Shown piece by piece: positions 16,369 through 24,982 of a stretch of 31,919 bases of DNA. The position numbers and the translations under genes were made by a program. Location: contig DUTL01000073.1 in NCBI GenBank assembly GCA_012842105.1, positions 1 through 31,919 of the forward strand. The letters are read 5' to 3'. Each line of letters opens with the position of its first letter. Position 1 is the stretch's first letter. Under the pieces are notes generated by a model, which did not search any database, was not told where the DNA came from, and saw nothing but the letters and a program-made list of their open reading frames with translations. This DNA is from Candidatus Fermentithermobacillaceae bacterium (GTDB taxonomy: Bacteria; Bacillota; Sulfobacillia; Fermentithermobacillales; Fermentithermobacillaceae).

Positions 16369-16956
16369 ATGTCAGTGCTGGGTATAATCCTGGGAGGAGT
16401 CTTGGTCAATAATTTTATTTTCATGCAATATCTAGGGCTCTGCCCATTTCTGGGTGTTTCAAAAGGCCTTGATATGGCTATGGGCATGTCCGGCGCAGTG
16501 GTATTCGTCATGACTGTAGCGTCTGCCGTCACAGCTGCCCTTGAGCAATTTGTGCTGCATCCGCTAGGGCTTGAATATTTGCGAACGATTGCATATATCC
16601 TGGTCATCGCTTCGTTTGTGCAGCTTGTGGAGATATTTATGAAGAAGGCTTTGCCGGGCTTGTACCAGGCCCTGGGGATATACCTTCCCCTGATCACTAC
16701 CAACTGCGCTGTTTTGGGCGTAGCGATGTTGAACGTCAGGAACTCGTACGGAGTTGTGATGAGTACTGTCAACGGGTTCGCCGGAGCTGTTGGTTGGAGC
16801 CTGGCAATAATAATATTCGCAGGGATACGTGAAAGATGGAAACTCATGGACATACCCTCGGTGCTTGAGGGGTTTCCCCTGGCCTTGATTTCTACCGGCC
16901 TCATGTCTCTGGCGTTTTTAGGTTTTTCAGGATTGTTCAAGAACTTGGTTAAGTAA
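16369..16956 (+). CDS. rnfA: Rnf complex membrane subunit RnfA
   Basis: A 195-residue six-helix membrane protein that pairs with RnfE. NNFIFMQYLGLCPFLGVS and PLITTNCAVLGVAMLN contain the two cysteines expected to co-ligate the intramembrane [2Fe-2S] cluster. I choose ATG 16369, nine bases after AGGAG; an in-frame TTG at 16363 lies closer to the ribosome site but would add two atypical residues. rnfB starts 14 bases after its stop. Confidence 0.95.
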   Translation: MSVLGIILGGVLVNNFIFMQYLGLCPFLGVSKGLDMAMGMSGAVVFVMTVASAVTAALEQFVLHPLGLEYLRTIAYILVIASFVQLVEIFMKKALPGLYQALGIYLPLITTNCAVLGVAMLNVRNSYGVVMSTVNGFAGAVGWSLAIIIFAGIRERWKLMDIPSVLEGFPLALISTGLMSLAFLGFSGLFKNLVK

Positions 16957-16970
16957 GGAGGGGAGCATAT

Positions 16971-17783
16971 ATGCTAGATGCGTTTTTGGCATTGGGAGCA
17001 GCCGGCCTTATATTTGGCGGCATCCTTGCGTTGGCTGCCCAGAAATTCAAGGTCGAGGAAGACCCAAGAGTGGTTGAAATACTTTCAGTATTGCCCGGGG
17101 CCAATTGCGGTGCATGCGGGTTCCCCGGCTGCTCCGGTTTGGCTGCTGCCATAAATGAAGGACAGGCTCCCTGCAATGCTTGTATACCGGGGGGAAACGT
17201 AGTTGCGGAGAAGATTGCTTCTATAATGGGTGTTGCCGGTGAGGCCGTTGAGCCTATGGTGGCCGTGGTATATTGCCAGGGTGACCATGACCGTGCTGAG
17301 AACTTGGCCGAGTACCATGGTGTAATGGATTGTCATGCCCTTAACCAACTCGGTGGTTTGAAAGGATGTCCCTATGGATGCCTTGGGCTTGGCAGCTGCG
17401 TAAATGCATGCCCTTTTGGCGCAATGTACATGTCTCCCCAGGGCTTGCCTGTTGTGATTAAGGAAAAGTGCACCGGTTGCGGAGCTTGTGTCAGGGCGTG
17501 CCCTAGGAATGTAATCGGGCTGGCACCTGCTGACAAGAAGGTTCATATACTTTGCAGGTCATATGATAAAGGGCCTCAGGTGCGCAAGTACTGCAAAGCA
17601 GGTTGTATTGCATGCCAGCTCTGTGTTAGGTCTTGCCCCCAGAAAGCCATATCAATGGACAGAAAAACCCTGGCAAAGATCGATTACTCTCTGTGTGACA
17701 ATTGCGGGATTTGCGCCACCAAGTGCCCGGTTAAGGCCATTGTTGATGAGAAACAATCAGAGGCAGGCAGGCAAGTTTCATAG
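16971..17783 (+). CDS. rnfB: Rnf complex subunit RnfB, polyferredoxin electron entry
   Basis: A 270-residue subunit that accepts electrons from reduced ferredoxin. One N-terminal membrane helix (LGAAGLIFGGILALAAQKF) is followed by the ASF-type [4Fe-4S] motif C46-x2-C49-x4-C54-x16-C71. Four ferredoxin-like Cys groups come next: CLGLGSCVNACP, CTGCGACVRACP, CIACQLCVRSCP and CDNCGICATKCP. That implies five [4Fe-4S] clusters if all motifs are filled. The start ATG follows AAGGAGGGG. RnfB is the last Rnf subunit in the operon. Its many clusters explain a high demand on the Isc genes nearby. The C-terminal tail after the last motif is short. Confidence 0.95.
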   Translation: MLDAFLALGAAGLIFGGILALAAQKFKVEEDPRVVEILSVLPGANCGACGFPGCSGLAAAINEGQAPCNACIPGGNVVAEKIASIMGVAGEAVEPMVAVVYCQGDHDRAENLAEYHGVMDCHALNQLGGLKGCPYGCLGLGSCVNACPFGAMYMSPQGLPVVIKEKCTGCGACVRACPRNVIGLAPADKKVHILCRSYDKGPQVRKYCKAGCIACQLCVRSCPQKAISMDRKTLAKIDYSLCDNCGICATKCPVKAIVDEKQSEAGRQVS

Positions 17784-17900
17784 CGAAATTCATTTTGCCA
17801 TTTTGCCCGGGCTTTGGGTGTTCTCACAACGAAGATGTGCTGGCTGCTATGTCCGCCGGATATGCTACACCTGGCGGATCTAATGCATAGGAGGTAAAGT

Positions 17901-18944
17901 GTGTTCAAGCAAAGTGACAGGCCGGTGATTGGCTCTGCCAGAAGAGGCCGGATTCAAGCTGTACTTGTTCTGGCGGTGCTGGTTATCAGTCTAAGCGGCT
18001 GTTCACTTCTTGGCGGCAAAGGCAAGCCGGTTGAAAAACAGGTTTTCGGCATAATGGACACAGATATCAGTATCAAGGCATACGGGTCAAATGCCGGAGA
18101 AGCAATAGGCCGGGCGATCGACGAAATCAGGCGGCTTGATTCACTGCTCAGCGCGTATGATCCTGATTCTGAAGTATCCGCGGTAAACAATATGGCAGGA
18201 GAAGCTCCTGTCAGGGTTTCCGGTGATACGCTGGCGGTGATTGAAAGAGCTCTTTATTTCGCGGAGGTTTCAGGTGGAGTGTTTGATCCTACCATTTTCC
18301 CTGTGGCCAAGCTGTGGTCCGTTGCCCGGGAACGAAAGCAAGTGCCTTCCCGGGAAGAGGTATCTGCAGCCTTGGAGTTTGTAGATTACAGGCAGGTATA
18401 CATTGACCGTGATGAAGGAACGGTATTTCTTGCCAAGAAGGGGATGGGTATAGACCTAGGGGCCATAGCCAAGGGATATGCCGTTGACAAGATGGCGGAA
18501 ATCCTTCGTACGGCAAAAGTCCAGTCTTTTCTCATAAATGCGGGTGGAAACGTTTATGCAGGCAGCCGGAAACCGGATAAGGCTTTGTGGAGGATAGGGA
18601 TTACAGATCCCAGAAATCCTGAGGACATCATAGGGGTGATGCCTGCCGAGGACACGGCCATTGTCAGTTCAGGTGACTACAGGAGATACTTCACAGTGGA
18701 CGGCACAGTGTATCATCATATAATTGATCCCAGAACAGGGTATCCTTCTGAAACCAGCCGCGGAACTACAGTGTTCTTACCTTCATCTACAGACGCAGAT
18801 GCACTTTCCACCGCTATGTTTATACTCGGGCCTGATGGCAGTGAAAGCATGCTTTCAGAATTCCCTGGTATTGGGGTTATTTTCATCACGCAAGATGGAA
18901 GTATTGTGGCCAAGGGGCTTGTAGATGAATTCGAGTTCAAATAG
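17901..18944 (+). CDS. apbE: FAD:protein FMN transferase ApbE, lipoprotein
   Basis: A 347-residue enzyme that transfers FMN from FAD onto a Thr of target proteins such as RnfD and RnfG. A lipoprotein signal ends in LSGC with lipidated C34, placing it on the outer face of the membrane, where the acceptor loop of RnfD lies. Family motifs are DLGAIAKGYAVD, INAGGNVYA, HHIIDPRTGYP and the Mg-binding STDADALSTAM. The start is GTG 17901, five bases after AGGAGGT. It lies 117 bases after rnfB; that gap holds a 6-bp stem (TCCGCC/GGCGGA, 17852-17878) without a T-tract, so read-through from rnf is likely. The only flavinylation acceptor visible in this window is RnfD. Confidence 0.95.
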   Translation: MFKQSDRPVIGSARRGRIQAVLVLAVLVISLSGCSLLGGKGKPVEKQVFGIMDTDISIKAYGSNAGEAIGRAIDEIRRLDSLLSAYDPDSEVSAVNNMAGEAPVRVSGDTLAVIERALYFAEVSGGVFDPTIFPVAKLWSVARERKQVPSREEVSAALEFVDYRQVYIDRDEGTVFLAKKGMGIDLGAIAKGYAVDKMAEILRTAKVQSFLINAGGNVYAGSRKPDKALWRIGITDPRNPEDIIGVMPAEDTAIVSSGDYRRYFTVDGTVYHHIIDPRTGYPSETSRGTTVFLPSSTDADALSTAMFILGPDGSESMLSEFPGIGVIFITQDGSIVAKGLVDEFEFK

Positions 18945-19029
18945 TATTGCAGACAGGATGCGATTTGCAGGCATGTCTGTGGGAAAAAAGGGCATATTGA
19001 TACTGGTATAATGTGGGAGGAATATGGCC

Positions 19030-19275
19030 ATGAGGAGACAGTCTCGCACATGGGTGTGGGTCATAGCTTTGCTGGCAGGGGCAATCGTGGGTAGTGTTAT
19101 TGGCGAGGTCCTTTCAGATGTGGCACCGATACTTGCCAGAGGATTTTCCGTAGGGTTACAGCCCCCTTTCAATCTGGATCTCAATGTTGTTTCATTAACC
19201 CTGGGTTTCAGTATTCGCCTTAATTTGGCAGGGGCAATACTTGTCCTGATTTTGGTGTTGATTCTTGGAAGGTGA
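19030..19275 (+). CDS. Small membrane protein, DUF4321 type
   Basis: An 81-residue protein (83 if the ATG at 19024 is used) with two hydrophobic segments: one near the N-terminus (VWVIALLAGAIVGSVIGEVL) and one at the C-terminus (LNLAGAILVLILVLILG). The layout matches DUF4321 proteins found upstream of maf in Clostridia; function is unknown. GGAGG lies nine bases before ATG 19030 and only three before ATG 19024, so I prefer the second start. The maf TTG start lies five bases after its stop. Confidence 0.75.
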   Translation: MRRQSRTWVWVIALLAGAIVGSVIGEVLSDVAPILARGFSVGLQPPFNLDLNVVSLTLGFSIRLNLAGAILVLILVLILGR

Positions 19276-19280
19276 ATGGG

Positions 19281-19871
19281 TTGAGGTTGGTACTTGCATC
19301 ACGGTCTCCTCGAAGGAAGGCTCTATTGGAGGCCATAGGAATAGAACCGCTGGTAGTGCCCTCCCGGTTTGACGAGGCACGCTTCTATGACAATGGGATG
19401 AGCCCTGAGGAACTTGTAATGGCACTGGCCAGGGAGAAAACGGCCACAGTGGCTGAGCAGTATCCCATGGACACAGTTTTAGGCGCCGATACCATTGTGG
19501 TTCTTGGCGACAGTGTTCTTGGCAAGCCCGGAACTCCTTCAGACGCCACGCGAATGCTTGAGCAACTGTCTGGAAAGACCCACCGGGTATATACAGGTAT
19601 TGCTCTGTACCAACCGGCAGGAGGAAGAATATTCTCGGATGTCGATTGCTCCTTTGTGACAATGCGCAAGATGGAACCGGGCGAAATTCAATGGTATGTG
19701 AGTACGGGCGAGCCCATGGGAAAGGCGGGAGGTTATGCCATCCAGGGCAAGGCCGCTTTGTTTGTTACCGCGATAAAAGGTGATTATACAGGTGTAATAG
19801 GGCTTCCCCTATCAAAGTTTTATGAGATACTAAAGAGAGCCGGAGTCGGGATTACAAACTTTTTTATTTAG
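19281..19871 (+). CDS. maf: Maf-like nucleoside triphosphate pyrophosphatase
   Basis: A 196-residue house-cleaning NTP pyrophosphatase, probably acting on dTTP, UTP or modified pyrimidine nucleotides, and tied to septum control in Bacillus. Motifs are LASRSPRRKALL at the N-terminus, VLGADTIVVLGD, GKTHRVYTGIAL and KAGGYAIQGKAA. I choose TTG 19281 because GGAAGGTG lies six bases before it and the result (MRLVLASRSPRR) matches the family. GTG 19272 leaves no room for a ribosome site. It heads the shape and division block with radC and mreB. Confidence 0.93.
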   Translation: MRLVLASRSPRRKALLEAIGIEPLVVPSRFDEARFYDNGMSPEELVMALAREKTATVAEQYPMDTVLGADTIVVLGDSVLGKPGTPSDATRMLEQLSGKTHRVYTGIALYQPAGGRIFSDVDCSFVTMRKMEPGEIQWYVSTGEPMGKAGGYAIQGKAALFVTAIKGDYTGVIGLPLSKFYEILKRAGVGITNFFI

Positions 19872-19930
19872 TGTATATTGAAAGACGTACGAAGCACTGA
19901 GCTTCAGGGCCTGGCTGCGAAGGGAAATAT

Positions 19931-19940
19931 AGGAGGAGGT
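19931..19940 (+). promoter_or_regulatory. Ribosome binding site supporting an ATA or CTG start for radC
   Basis: AGGAGGAGGT is a near-perfect anti-16S match. It lies four bases before ATA 19945 and ten before CTG 19951. The frame is closed by TAG at 19930-19932, and no ATG, GTG or TTG occurs in frame until TTG 20005. Confidence 0.7.
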
Positions 19941-19944
19941 AGCC

Positions 19945-20667
19945 ATAACCCTGAACCGGTTAACAATAAAAGATTGGCCTGATCACGAGAAGCCCAGAGA
20001 AAGATTGTTTAGGTTGGGCGCTCAAGCCCTTTCAGATGCTGAACTCCTGGCGATTCTGTTGGGTACGGGAAATTCCAGGGAGACGGCTCTTGATGTTGCG
20101 AAAAGACTGATGCATTGGGGAGAGAATCATTGCGGGCCGGGGCTTGGTTTTCTGGAAGAGAGTTCAAAGCAAGAACTCATGTCTCTTTCAGGAATTGGAA
20201 CGGCGAAAACGGCCAGGCTCAAGGCCTGTGCTGAGATTCACAAACGGTTACTAAAGGCTAATGAGTACCGGACACCGCGAGTGACAATAAGGTGCGGGCG
20301 CGATGTGTATGATCTGTTAAGGGGTGATATGGAGCAACTTGACAGGGAACAGGTTTGGATCATCACGCTCAATGTACGAAACCAGCTTATTCATCGTGAG
20401 AGAATATCCGTTGGGAGCTTGGATACGTCCATTGTGCACCCGAGAGAAATATTCAAGAGTTGCATAAAGAAAAGCGCGGCGGCCGTAATTCTTGCCCATA
20501 ACCATCCTAGCGGGGAAGCGGCACCAAGTGACGACGATATTAGAATGACCAAGAGAATCATAGAAGCAGGGAAAATTGTGGGAATTACTGTGCTGGACCA
20601 CGTAATAATAGGACGTGGGCAGTACATCAGCATGAGGGAATCTCTTACAGGGTGGTTTACGTGGTAG
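19945..20667 (+). CDS. radC: RadC family JAMM-domain protein
   Basis: A 240-residue RadC protein if begun at ATA 19945, or 238 from CTG 19951. The N-terminus LTIKDWPDHEKPRERLFRLG is the conserved RadC opening, a helix-hairpin-helix follows (LMSLSGIGTAKTARLKA), and the C-terminal JAMM metal site is intact: H185-N-H187 then S195 and D198 (HNHPSGEAAPSDDD). RadC was once linked to DNA repair; its biochemical role remains unclear. Starting at the first ordinary codon, TTG 20005, would remove 20 residues of the conserved N-terminus and leave no ribosome site, so a rare start is more likely. It is placed between maf and mreB as in many Bacillota. Confidence 0.92.
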   Translation: MTLNRLTIKDWPDHEKPRERLFRLGAQALSDAELLAILLGTGNSRETALDVAKRLMHWGENHCGPGLGFLEESSKQELMSLSGIGTAKTARLKACAEIHKRLLKANEYRTPRVTIRCGRDVYDLLRGDMEQLDREQVWIITLNVRNQLIHRERISVGSLDTSIVHPREIFKSCIKKSAAAVILAHNHPSGEAAPSDDDIRMTKRIIEAGKIVGITVLDHVIIGRGQYISMRESLTGWFTW

Positions 20668-20706
20668 TTTCATGACGTTTTGCAATTTAGAGGGGAGTGG
20701 CAGAAG

Positions 20707-21732
20707 GTGCAATGGCTTTTTAAGTATATTACCAGGGATATTGGCATGGATCTTGGTACCGCTAACACTCTGGTACACCTCCGGGGAAAAGGCATAGTGT
20801 TAGTTGAGCCTTCGGTGGTTGCTATTCATGCCGAAACCAAGGAACTTCTTGCTGTGGGAACCGAAGCAAAGCAGATGATTGGTAGGACCCCTGGTAACAT
20901 AATTGCTATCAGGCCTATGAAAGATGGAGTTATTGCTGATTTTGACATAACTCAAACCATGATGCACCATTTCATTGGGAAAGCTTACAGGCGCGGGCTT
21001 TTGAAGCCTAGGGTAATTGTGGCCGTTCCGTCAGGCTGTACTGAGGTTGAGAGAAGGGCAGTCTTGGATGCGGTGCTCAGGGCAGGGGCAAGAGAAGCTT
21101 ATACCATTGAAGAACCCATGGCGGCCGCCATTGGTGCCGGGCTTCCTGTTGATGAGCCTACAGGAAATATGATAGTGGATGTCGGCGGCGGCACAAGTGA
21201 AGTAGCAGTAATCTCCCTTGAAGGAATTGTGGCCTCTCGTTCTATCAGAGTGGGGGGAGATGAAATGGATGAAGCCGTGGTTAACTATGTAAAGCGTGCT
21301 TACAATCTGCTTATCGGGGAAAGAACCGCTGAGGAAGTGAAGACCACTATAGGGTCTGCCTATGAGCTGCAGCAAGAAGAGACAATGGAAATCAGAGGCC
21401 GTGACCTGGTTACAGGACTGCCCAGAACTATCAGCATTGACTCGCGGGAAATACGAAAAGCTCTTTCCGAGCCTGTAAATGCCATTATGGAGGCTATCAA
21501 AGAGACTCTTGAGAACACTCCCCCTGAACTTGCTGCAGATATTATGGACAGGGGAATTGTCATGACAGGCGGCGGCGCCATGCTAAAGGGGCTCGACAGG
21601 TTGGTCAGCCAGGAAACGGGTATGCCTGTCCATACAGTGGACGAGCCAATATATGCAGTGGTCAGAGGGGCAGGAAAAGCCCTGGAAGAAATCGAGACTC
21701 TAAGAAAAGTACTGGCTTCTTCCAAGCGCTAA
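20707..21732 (+). CDS. mreB: Rod shape-determining actin homologue MreB
   Basis: A 341-residue bacterial actin that forms membrane-bound filaments directing lateral wall synthesis. Nucleotide-binding motifs are DLGTANTLVHLRGKGIV (phosphate 1), VDVGGGTSEVAVIS (phosphate 2) and VMTGGGAMLKGLD (adenosine). The N-terminal MQWLFKYITRDIG provides the amphipathic membrane-touching segment. I choose GTG 20707, nine bases after AGGGGAG; an in-frame TTG at 20680 would add nine residues and has no ribosome site. It starts the mreBCD set, 39 bases after radC. Confidence 0.97.
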   Translation: MQWLFKYITRDIGMDLGTANTLVHLRGKGIVLVEPSVVAIHAETKELLAVGTEAKQMIGRTPGNIIAIRPMKDGVIADFDITQTMMHHFIGKAYRRGLLKPRVIVAVPSGCTEVERRAVLDAVLRAGAREAYTIEEPMAAAIGAGLPVDEPTGNMIVDVGGGTSEVAVISLEGIVASRSIRVGGDEMDEAVVNYVKRAYNLLIGERTAEEVKTTIGSAYELQQEETMEIRGRDLVTGLPRTISIDSREIRKALSEPVNAIMEAIKETLENTPPELAADIMDRGIVMTGGGAMLKGLDRLVSQETGMPVHTVDEPIYAVVRGAGKALEEIETLRKVLASSKR

Positions 21733-21751
21733 AGAGGAAGGATGACACTAT

Positions 21752-22564
21752 TTGAGGCGGCTGTTTCCATATAAGAAGTTGATTACTGTTACCCTTCTTG
21801 TGGCCGCCTCGGTGTTTCTAATGAACATCACGGGAAGCTCTCAGGACAGCCCATCATTCTGGGAGAGGTTGTTGTGGAAAGGGATGCAACCGTGCCTTGA
21901 AACCTTCTTGGCTGCCAGGCAGAAGTTCCAAGACTACCGTGCCTTATTCCAGTCGAAGAAAGATCTCTTGGAAGAAAACCGTGAAATCAAGCGCAGGATG
22001 GATTCTCTGGAAGCGCTTTTGACCCGGCTACACGACGTTCAGAACGAAAACCAACGGCTTAGGGAACTTCTTGGGTTCAGAGAGCAGCTTGATCAGGAGT
22101 ACAAAGCAGCTGACGTAATAGGGCGGAGCCCAGGCAAATGGTTTTCGACGATAACCATTTCTTTGGGCAGTGAAGACGGCGTAACGATAGATGCGCCTGT
22201 GATTTCCAGGAGGGGGCTTGTAGGCCGGGTTATCAAGTTGGATACCCATAGTGCCGGGGTTTTGCTGCTGACTGATCCGGAAAGCGGCGTAGGTTCGCTG
22301 ATATCAAGGTCCAGGGACTATGGAATTGTGGTTGGAGGGAGCGGGCCGGATACTTTGGTGATGCGGTTTTTCTCAAGAGATGCTGATGTTTACGCCGGGG
22401 ACGAGGTACTGACTTCAGGTGTTGGCAGTGTATATCCGGCGGGTTTGTTTATTGGAGAAGTCACTGAAGTTTATGTCCCTAAGCCAGGATTAGTAAAGGA
22501 ATGTTACATAAAGCCTGCGGTTGATTTCGCACACCTGGAAGAAGTCTTAGTGATGATAAAATGA
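21752..22564 (+). CDS. mreC: Rod shape-determining protein MreC
   Basis: A 270-residue bitopic protein: one N-terminal membrane helix (LITVTLLVAASVFLMNI), a coiled coil at about residues 60-110 (LLEENREIKRRMDSLEALL), then the external beta-domain with GVTIDAPVISRRGLVGRV and DPESGVGSLISRSRDYGIVV. It links MreB and MreD to the wall synthases outside the membrane. The start is TTG after GAGGAAGGA. It overlaps mreD by four bases. Confidence 0.95.
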   Translation: MRRLFPYKKLITVTLLVAASVFLMNITGSSQDSPSFWERLLWKGMQPCLETFLAARQKFQDYRALFQSKKDLLEENREIKRRMDSLEALLTRLHDVQNENQRLRELLGFREQLDQEYKAADVIGRSPGKWFSTITISLGSEDGVTIDAPVISRRGLVGRVIKLDTHSAGVLLLTDPESGVGSLISRSRDYGIVVGGSGPDTLVMRFFSRDADVYAGDEVLTSGVGSVYPAGLFIGEVTEVYVPKPGLVKECYIKPAVDFAHLEEVLVMIK

Positions 22565-23106
22565 ACGGGAAAAGAATGGGCCTCTTCATTGCATATGCGT
22601 TGCTGACACCCCTGATGTTGCTGATTCAATATGTTTACCCGGGGACTGTGAAAGGGCTTGATTTAGCCCTTGTGTTGGCGTGTTCTGCCGGGTGGTTTAG
22701 CCCCTTGCCGGCAAGCGGGGTAATCGGGTTTGGCATAGGCCTCATTCAAGACCTGTTTGTTGGCAGAATCATTGGTTTTTCAGCTTTGTCGTTATCAGTG
22801 GTTTCCATGTCAATGTCATGGGTTCGCGGGTTTTTGAACCCTGCAATGCCGTTTGCAAGCAGCATCGCAACCATGATTTCTACCGGGGTTGGAGATTTTA
22901 CTGCATACGTAGTTTTGCAGCTCTTAAGCACTCCGGTCAGTTGGGAGTTTTTCATCAGAGACATGCTACCGTATAGCCTGATATGGTCGTTTACCTTGAT
23001 TATACCTGTTAACCTAGTGGTAAACGGCGTTGCAGGTATTCTTGCCATGGTATGGCCGGATAGTACAAAAGAGGTAGGGAGAATCAGCCATGAACACCGG
23101 CTATAG
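22561..23106 (+). CDS. mreD: Rod shape-determining protein MreD
   Basis: A 181-residue membrane protein with about five hydrophobic segments and the MreD-like GFGIGLIQDLFVGRIIGFSA. It works with MreC to control the RodA-PBP2 pair. The ATG overlaps the mreC stop as ATGA and has no clear ribosome site, so translation depends on coupling. Its last 17 bases overlap the mrdA start. Sequence conservation in MreD is low; the position supports the call as much as the motif. Confidence 0.92.
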   Translation: MNGKRMGLFIAYALLTPLMLLIQYVYPGTVKGLDLALVLACSAGWFSPLPASGVIGFGIGLIQDLFVGRIIGFSALSLSVVSMSMSWVRGFLNPAMPFASSIATMISTGVGDFTAYVVLQLLSTPVSWEFFIRDMLPYSLIWSFTLIIPVNLVVNGVAGILAMVWPDSTKEVGRISHEHRL

Positions 23107-24961
23107 GAGCAGAGAAGATAGGCCGGGCAATCTGCCTTCGCGCGAATTGAAAAGGATAAGAAACGGTGTTTTGATCGTACTGGTTGCCGGTTTCGTTCTC
23201 ATTGTGTCTCAATTGTTCAACCTCCAAATCATCAGAGGTGAGAAGTACCGGTCTCTTTCTGAAGACAACTATCTTAGAATCACTCCCATCCCTGCTCCAA
23301 GAGGTGAGATATTTGACCGGAACGGCAAACTGCTGGTTACATCCAGGCCTGCCTTTACAGTGTTTTACTGGTACCTGGATGAAAGTGAGGCTGAAGCGAC
23401 GCTGCCGCGCCTGGCAAGTATACTTGGAATGGAACCGGCTGAGATAGAGGCGAAGGTTAGGCAATATGCGGGCAGGTATTTCGAACCGGTGCCCATTGCA
23501 AAAGGCATTACGCCTGAGACTTACACAAGGATTGTTGAGGATTCCCCCAATCTTCCCGGCGTCTTCATAGATCCACAGCCTATTCGATACTATCCTCAGG
23601 ATGAGCTCATGAGCACCACAATCGGGTATGTAGGTGAGATCACACAATCTCAACTAGACGATCCTGGTTGGAAGGACTACAGAATGGGCAATATTGTGGG
23701 CCAGCAAGGGCTGGAGTCATACTATGAGAGTATCTTAAGGGGCAAAAACGGAGGATACCGGGTTGAGGTTGATTACCGGGGAAGGCCCACGGGCAATGTA
23801 GGCCCGGGCATTGAACCTGAACCCGGAAAATCAATCCAGCTTGAAATCGATCTTAGCCTTCAACAGGCTGTGGAAAATGCGTTGAGAAAGACGCTGGAGG
23901 AAAATAAAGACGCTACGGGAGCTTCAGTCGTTGTGCTGGATGTCAAAACAGGCGGGGTCTTAGCTATTGCTTCCATGCCCGGGTTTGATCCTAATATCTT
24001 GATTTCAGGAATAAGTTCCAAAGAACTGAACAAGAGGCTCACTTCGGGCGAATGGCGGTTTGCAAACCTGGCTACTACAGGGCTATACCCTCCGGGTTCA
24101 GCTTTTAAGATAGTTACGGCGGTTGCAGCTCTTGCAGAAGAAAAGACGGTGCCATCTGAAGATTTTCTTGATCCCGGATATCATCCTTCTGCCCCTACCC
24201 TGGTTTGCCACAAGCGTGGGGGCCATGGTTACGTTAATATGGAAGAGGCCTTGAAAGTTTCGTGTAACACGTATTTTTACGAGATGGGCAGGCGGCTGGG
24301 AGTGGACACTCTTGCCGAATACTGCCGCGCCCTGGGGTTGGGACAAAAAACGGGAATAGATCTTTGGGGGGAGAACTATGGCACCGTCCCCAGTACCGAG
24401 TGGAAGCAAAAAGCTTATGGCGAAGGCAGAGTGGCCCAACCTGAGTTCTTGTTTTCAGAACATATGATGACCGCCATGGGCCAGGCTTTCCATATGTATA
24501 CGCCTATTCAAATGGCCTCTGTAACCCAGGCGATTGCCAACAACGGAGTGAGGATGAAGCCGAGGCTTGCCGGTAAAATACTGGATTCTCAACACAATGT
24601 GGCCGAAGAAATTCTGCCTGAAGTGGCAGGGGAACTTCAGGTGGATCCCGGCATTTTTGATATTGTGATGGCGGGAATGCTCAAGGTGACAACTGAGCCG
24701 GGTGGGACTGCATATTGGATATTTCACGATTGCCCAATAAAGGTAGGAGGAAAAACAGGAACCGCCCAAAACCCGCTTGGTGAAGACCATTCCTGGTTTG
24801 TAGGGTTTGGGCCTTACGAAGACCCGGAAATTGCCCTGGCAGTGGTTGTGGATCAAGGCGGTTCAGGATCGGCTGTAGCGGCACCTATAGCCAGAGAAAT
24901 ATTCGATGCGTTCCTGGAGTTTTCACAGCCCCACGAGACAGAGCAGGTAACAGTGGATTAA
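23090..24961 (+). CDS. mrdA: Class B penicillin-binding protein 2, peptidoglycan transpeptidase
   Basis: A 623-residue elongation-type D,D-transpeptidase. One N-terminal membrane anchor (NGVLIVLVAGFVLIVSQLF) precedes the PBP dimerisation domain with RGEIFDRNGKLL and the transpeptidase domain with all three motifs: S337-x-x-K340 (PPGSAFKI), S391-C-N393 and K555-T-G (GGKTGTAQ). IVGQQGLESYYE is typical of PBP2. It crosslinks new lateral wall with RodA, whose gene follows after minCDE. The ATG is eight bases after GGGAG and overlaps mreD. The usual length and full active site suggest a functional enzyme. Confidence 0.96.
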   Translation: MNTGYRSREDRPGNLPSRELKRIRNGVLIVLVAGFVLIVSQLFNLQIIRGEKYRSLSEDNYLRITPIPAPRGEIFDRNGKLLVTSRPAFTVFYWYLDESEAEATLPRLASILGMEPAEIEAKVRQYAGRYFEPVPIAKGITPETYTRIVEDSPNLPGVFIDPQPIRYYPQDELMSTTIGYVGEITQSQLDDPGWKDYRMGNIVGQQGLESYYESILRGKNGGYRVEVDYRGRPTGNVGPGIEPEPGKSIQLEIDLSLQQAVENALRKTLEENKDATGASVVVLDVKTGGVLAIASMPGFDPNILISGISSKELNKRLTSGEWRFANLATTGLYPPGSAFKIVTAVAALAEEKTVPSEDFLDPGYHPSAPTLVCHKRGGHGYVNMEEALKVSCNTYFYEMGRRLGVDTLAEYCRALGLGQKTGIDLWGENYGTVPSTEWKQKAYGEGRVAQPEFLFSEHMMTAMGQAFHMYTPIQMASVTQAIANNGVRMKPRLAGKILDSQHNVAEEILPEVAGELQVDPGIFDIVMAGMLKVTTEPGGTAYWIFHDCPIKVGGKTGTAQNPLGEDHSWFVGFGPYEDPEIALAVVVDQGGSGSAVAAPIAREIFDAFLEFSQPHETEQVTVD

Positions 24962-24982
24962 CCATGGGGAGGAGCACCGAAG

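Noticed and set aside
16350..16940. A 196-codon open frame on the minus strand opposite rnfA
   Set aside because: It is antisense to a confident membrane protein gene and its product is Thr/Pro-rich with no recognisable domain.
17852..17878. Stem TCCGCC/GGCGGA between rnfB and apbE as a terminator
   Set aside because: The stem is only six base pairs with a 15-base loop and no T-tract follows, so it is unlikely to stop transcription.
19004..19012. TGGTATAAT, a perfect extended -10 element just before the DUF4321 gene
   Set aside because: Transcription would start within the ribosome binding site of that gene, leaving no leader, and there is no -35 element. It could serve maf at most.
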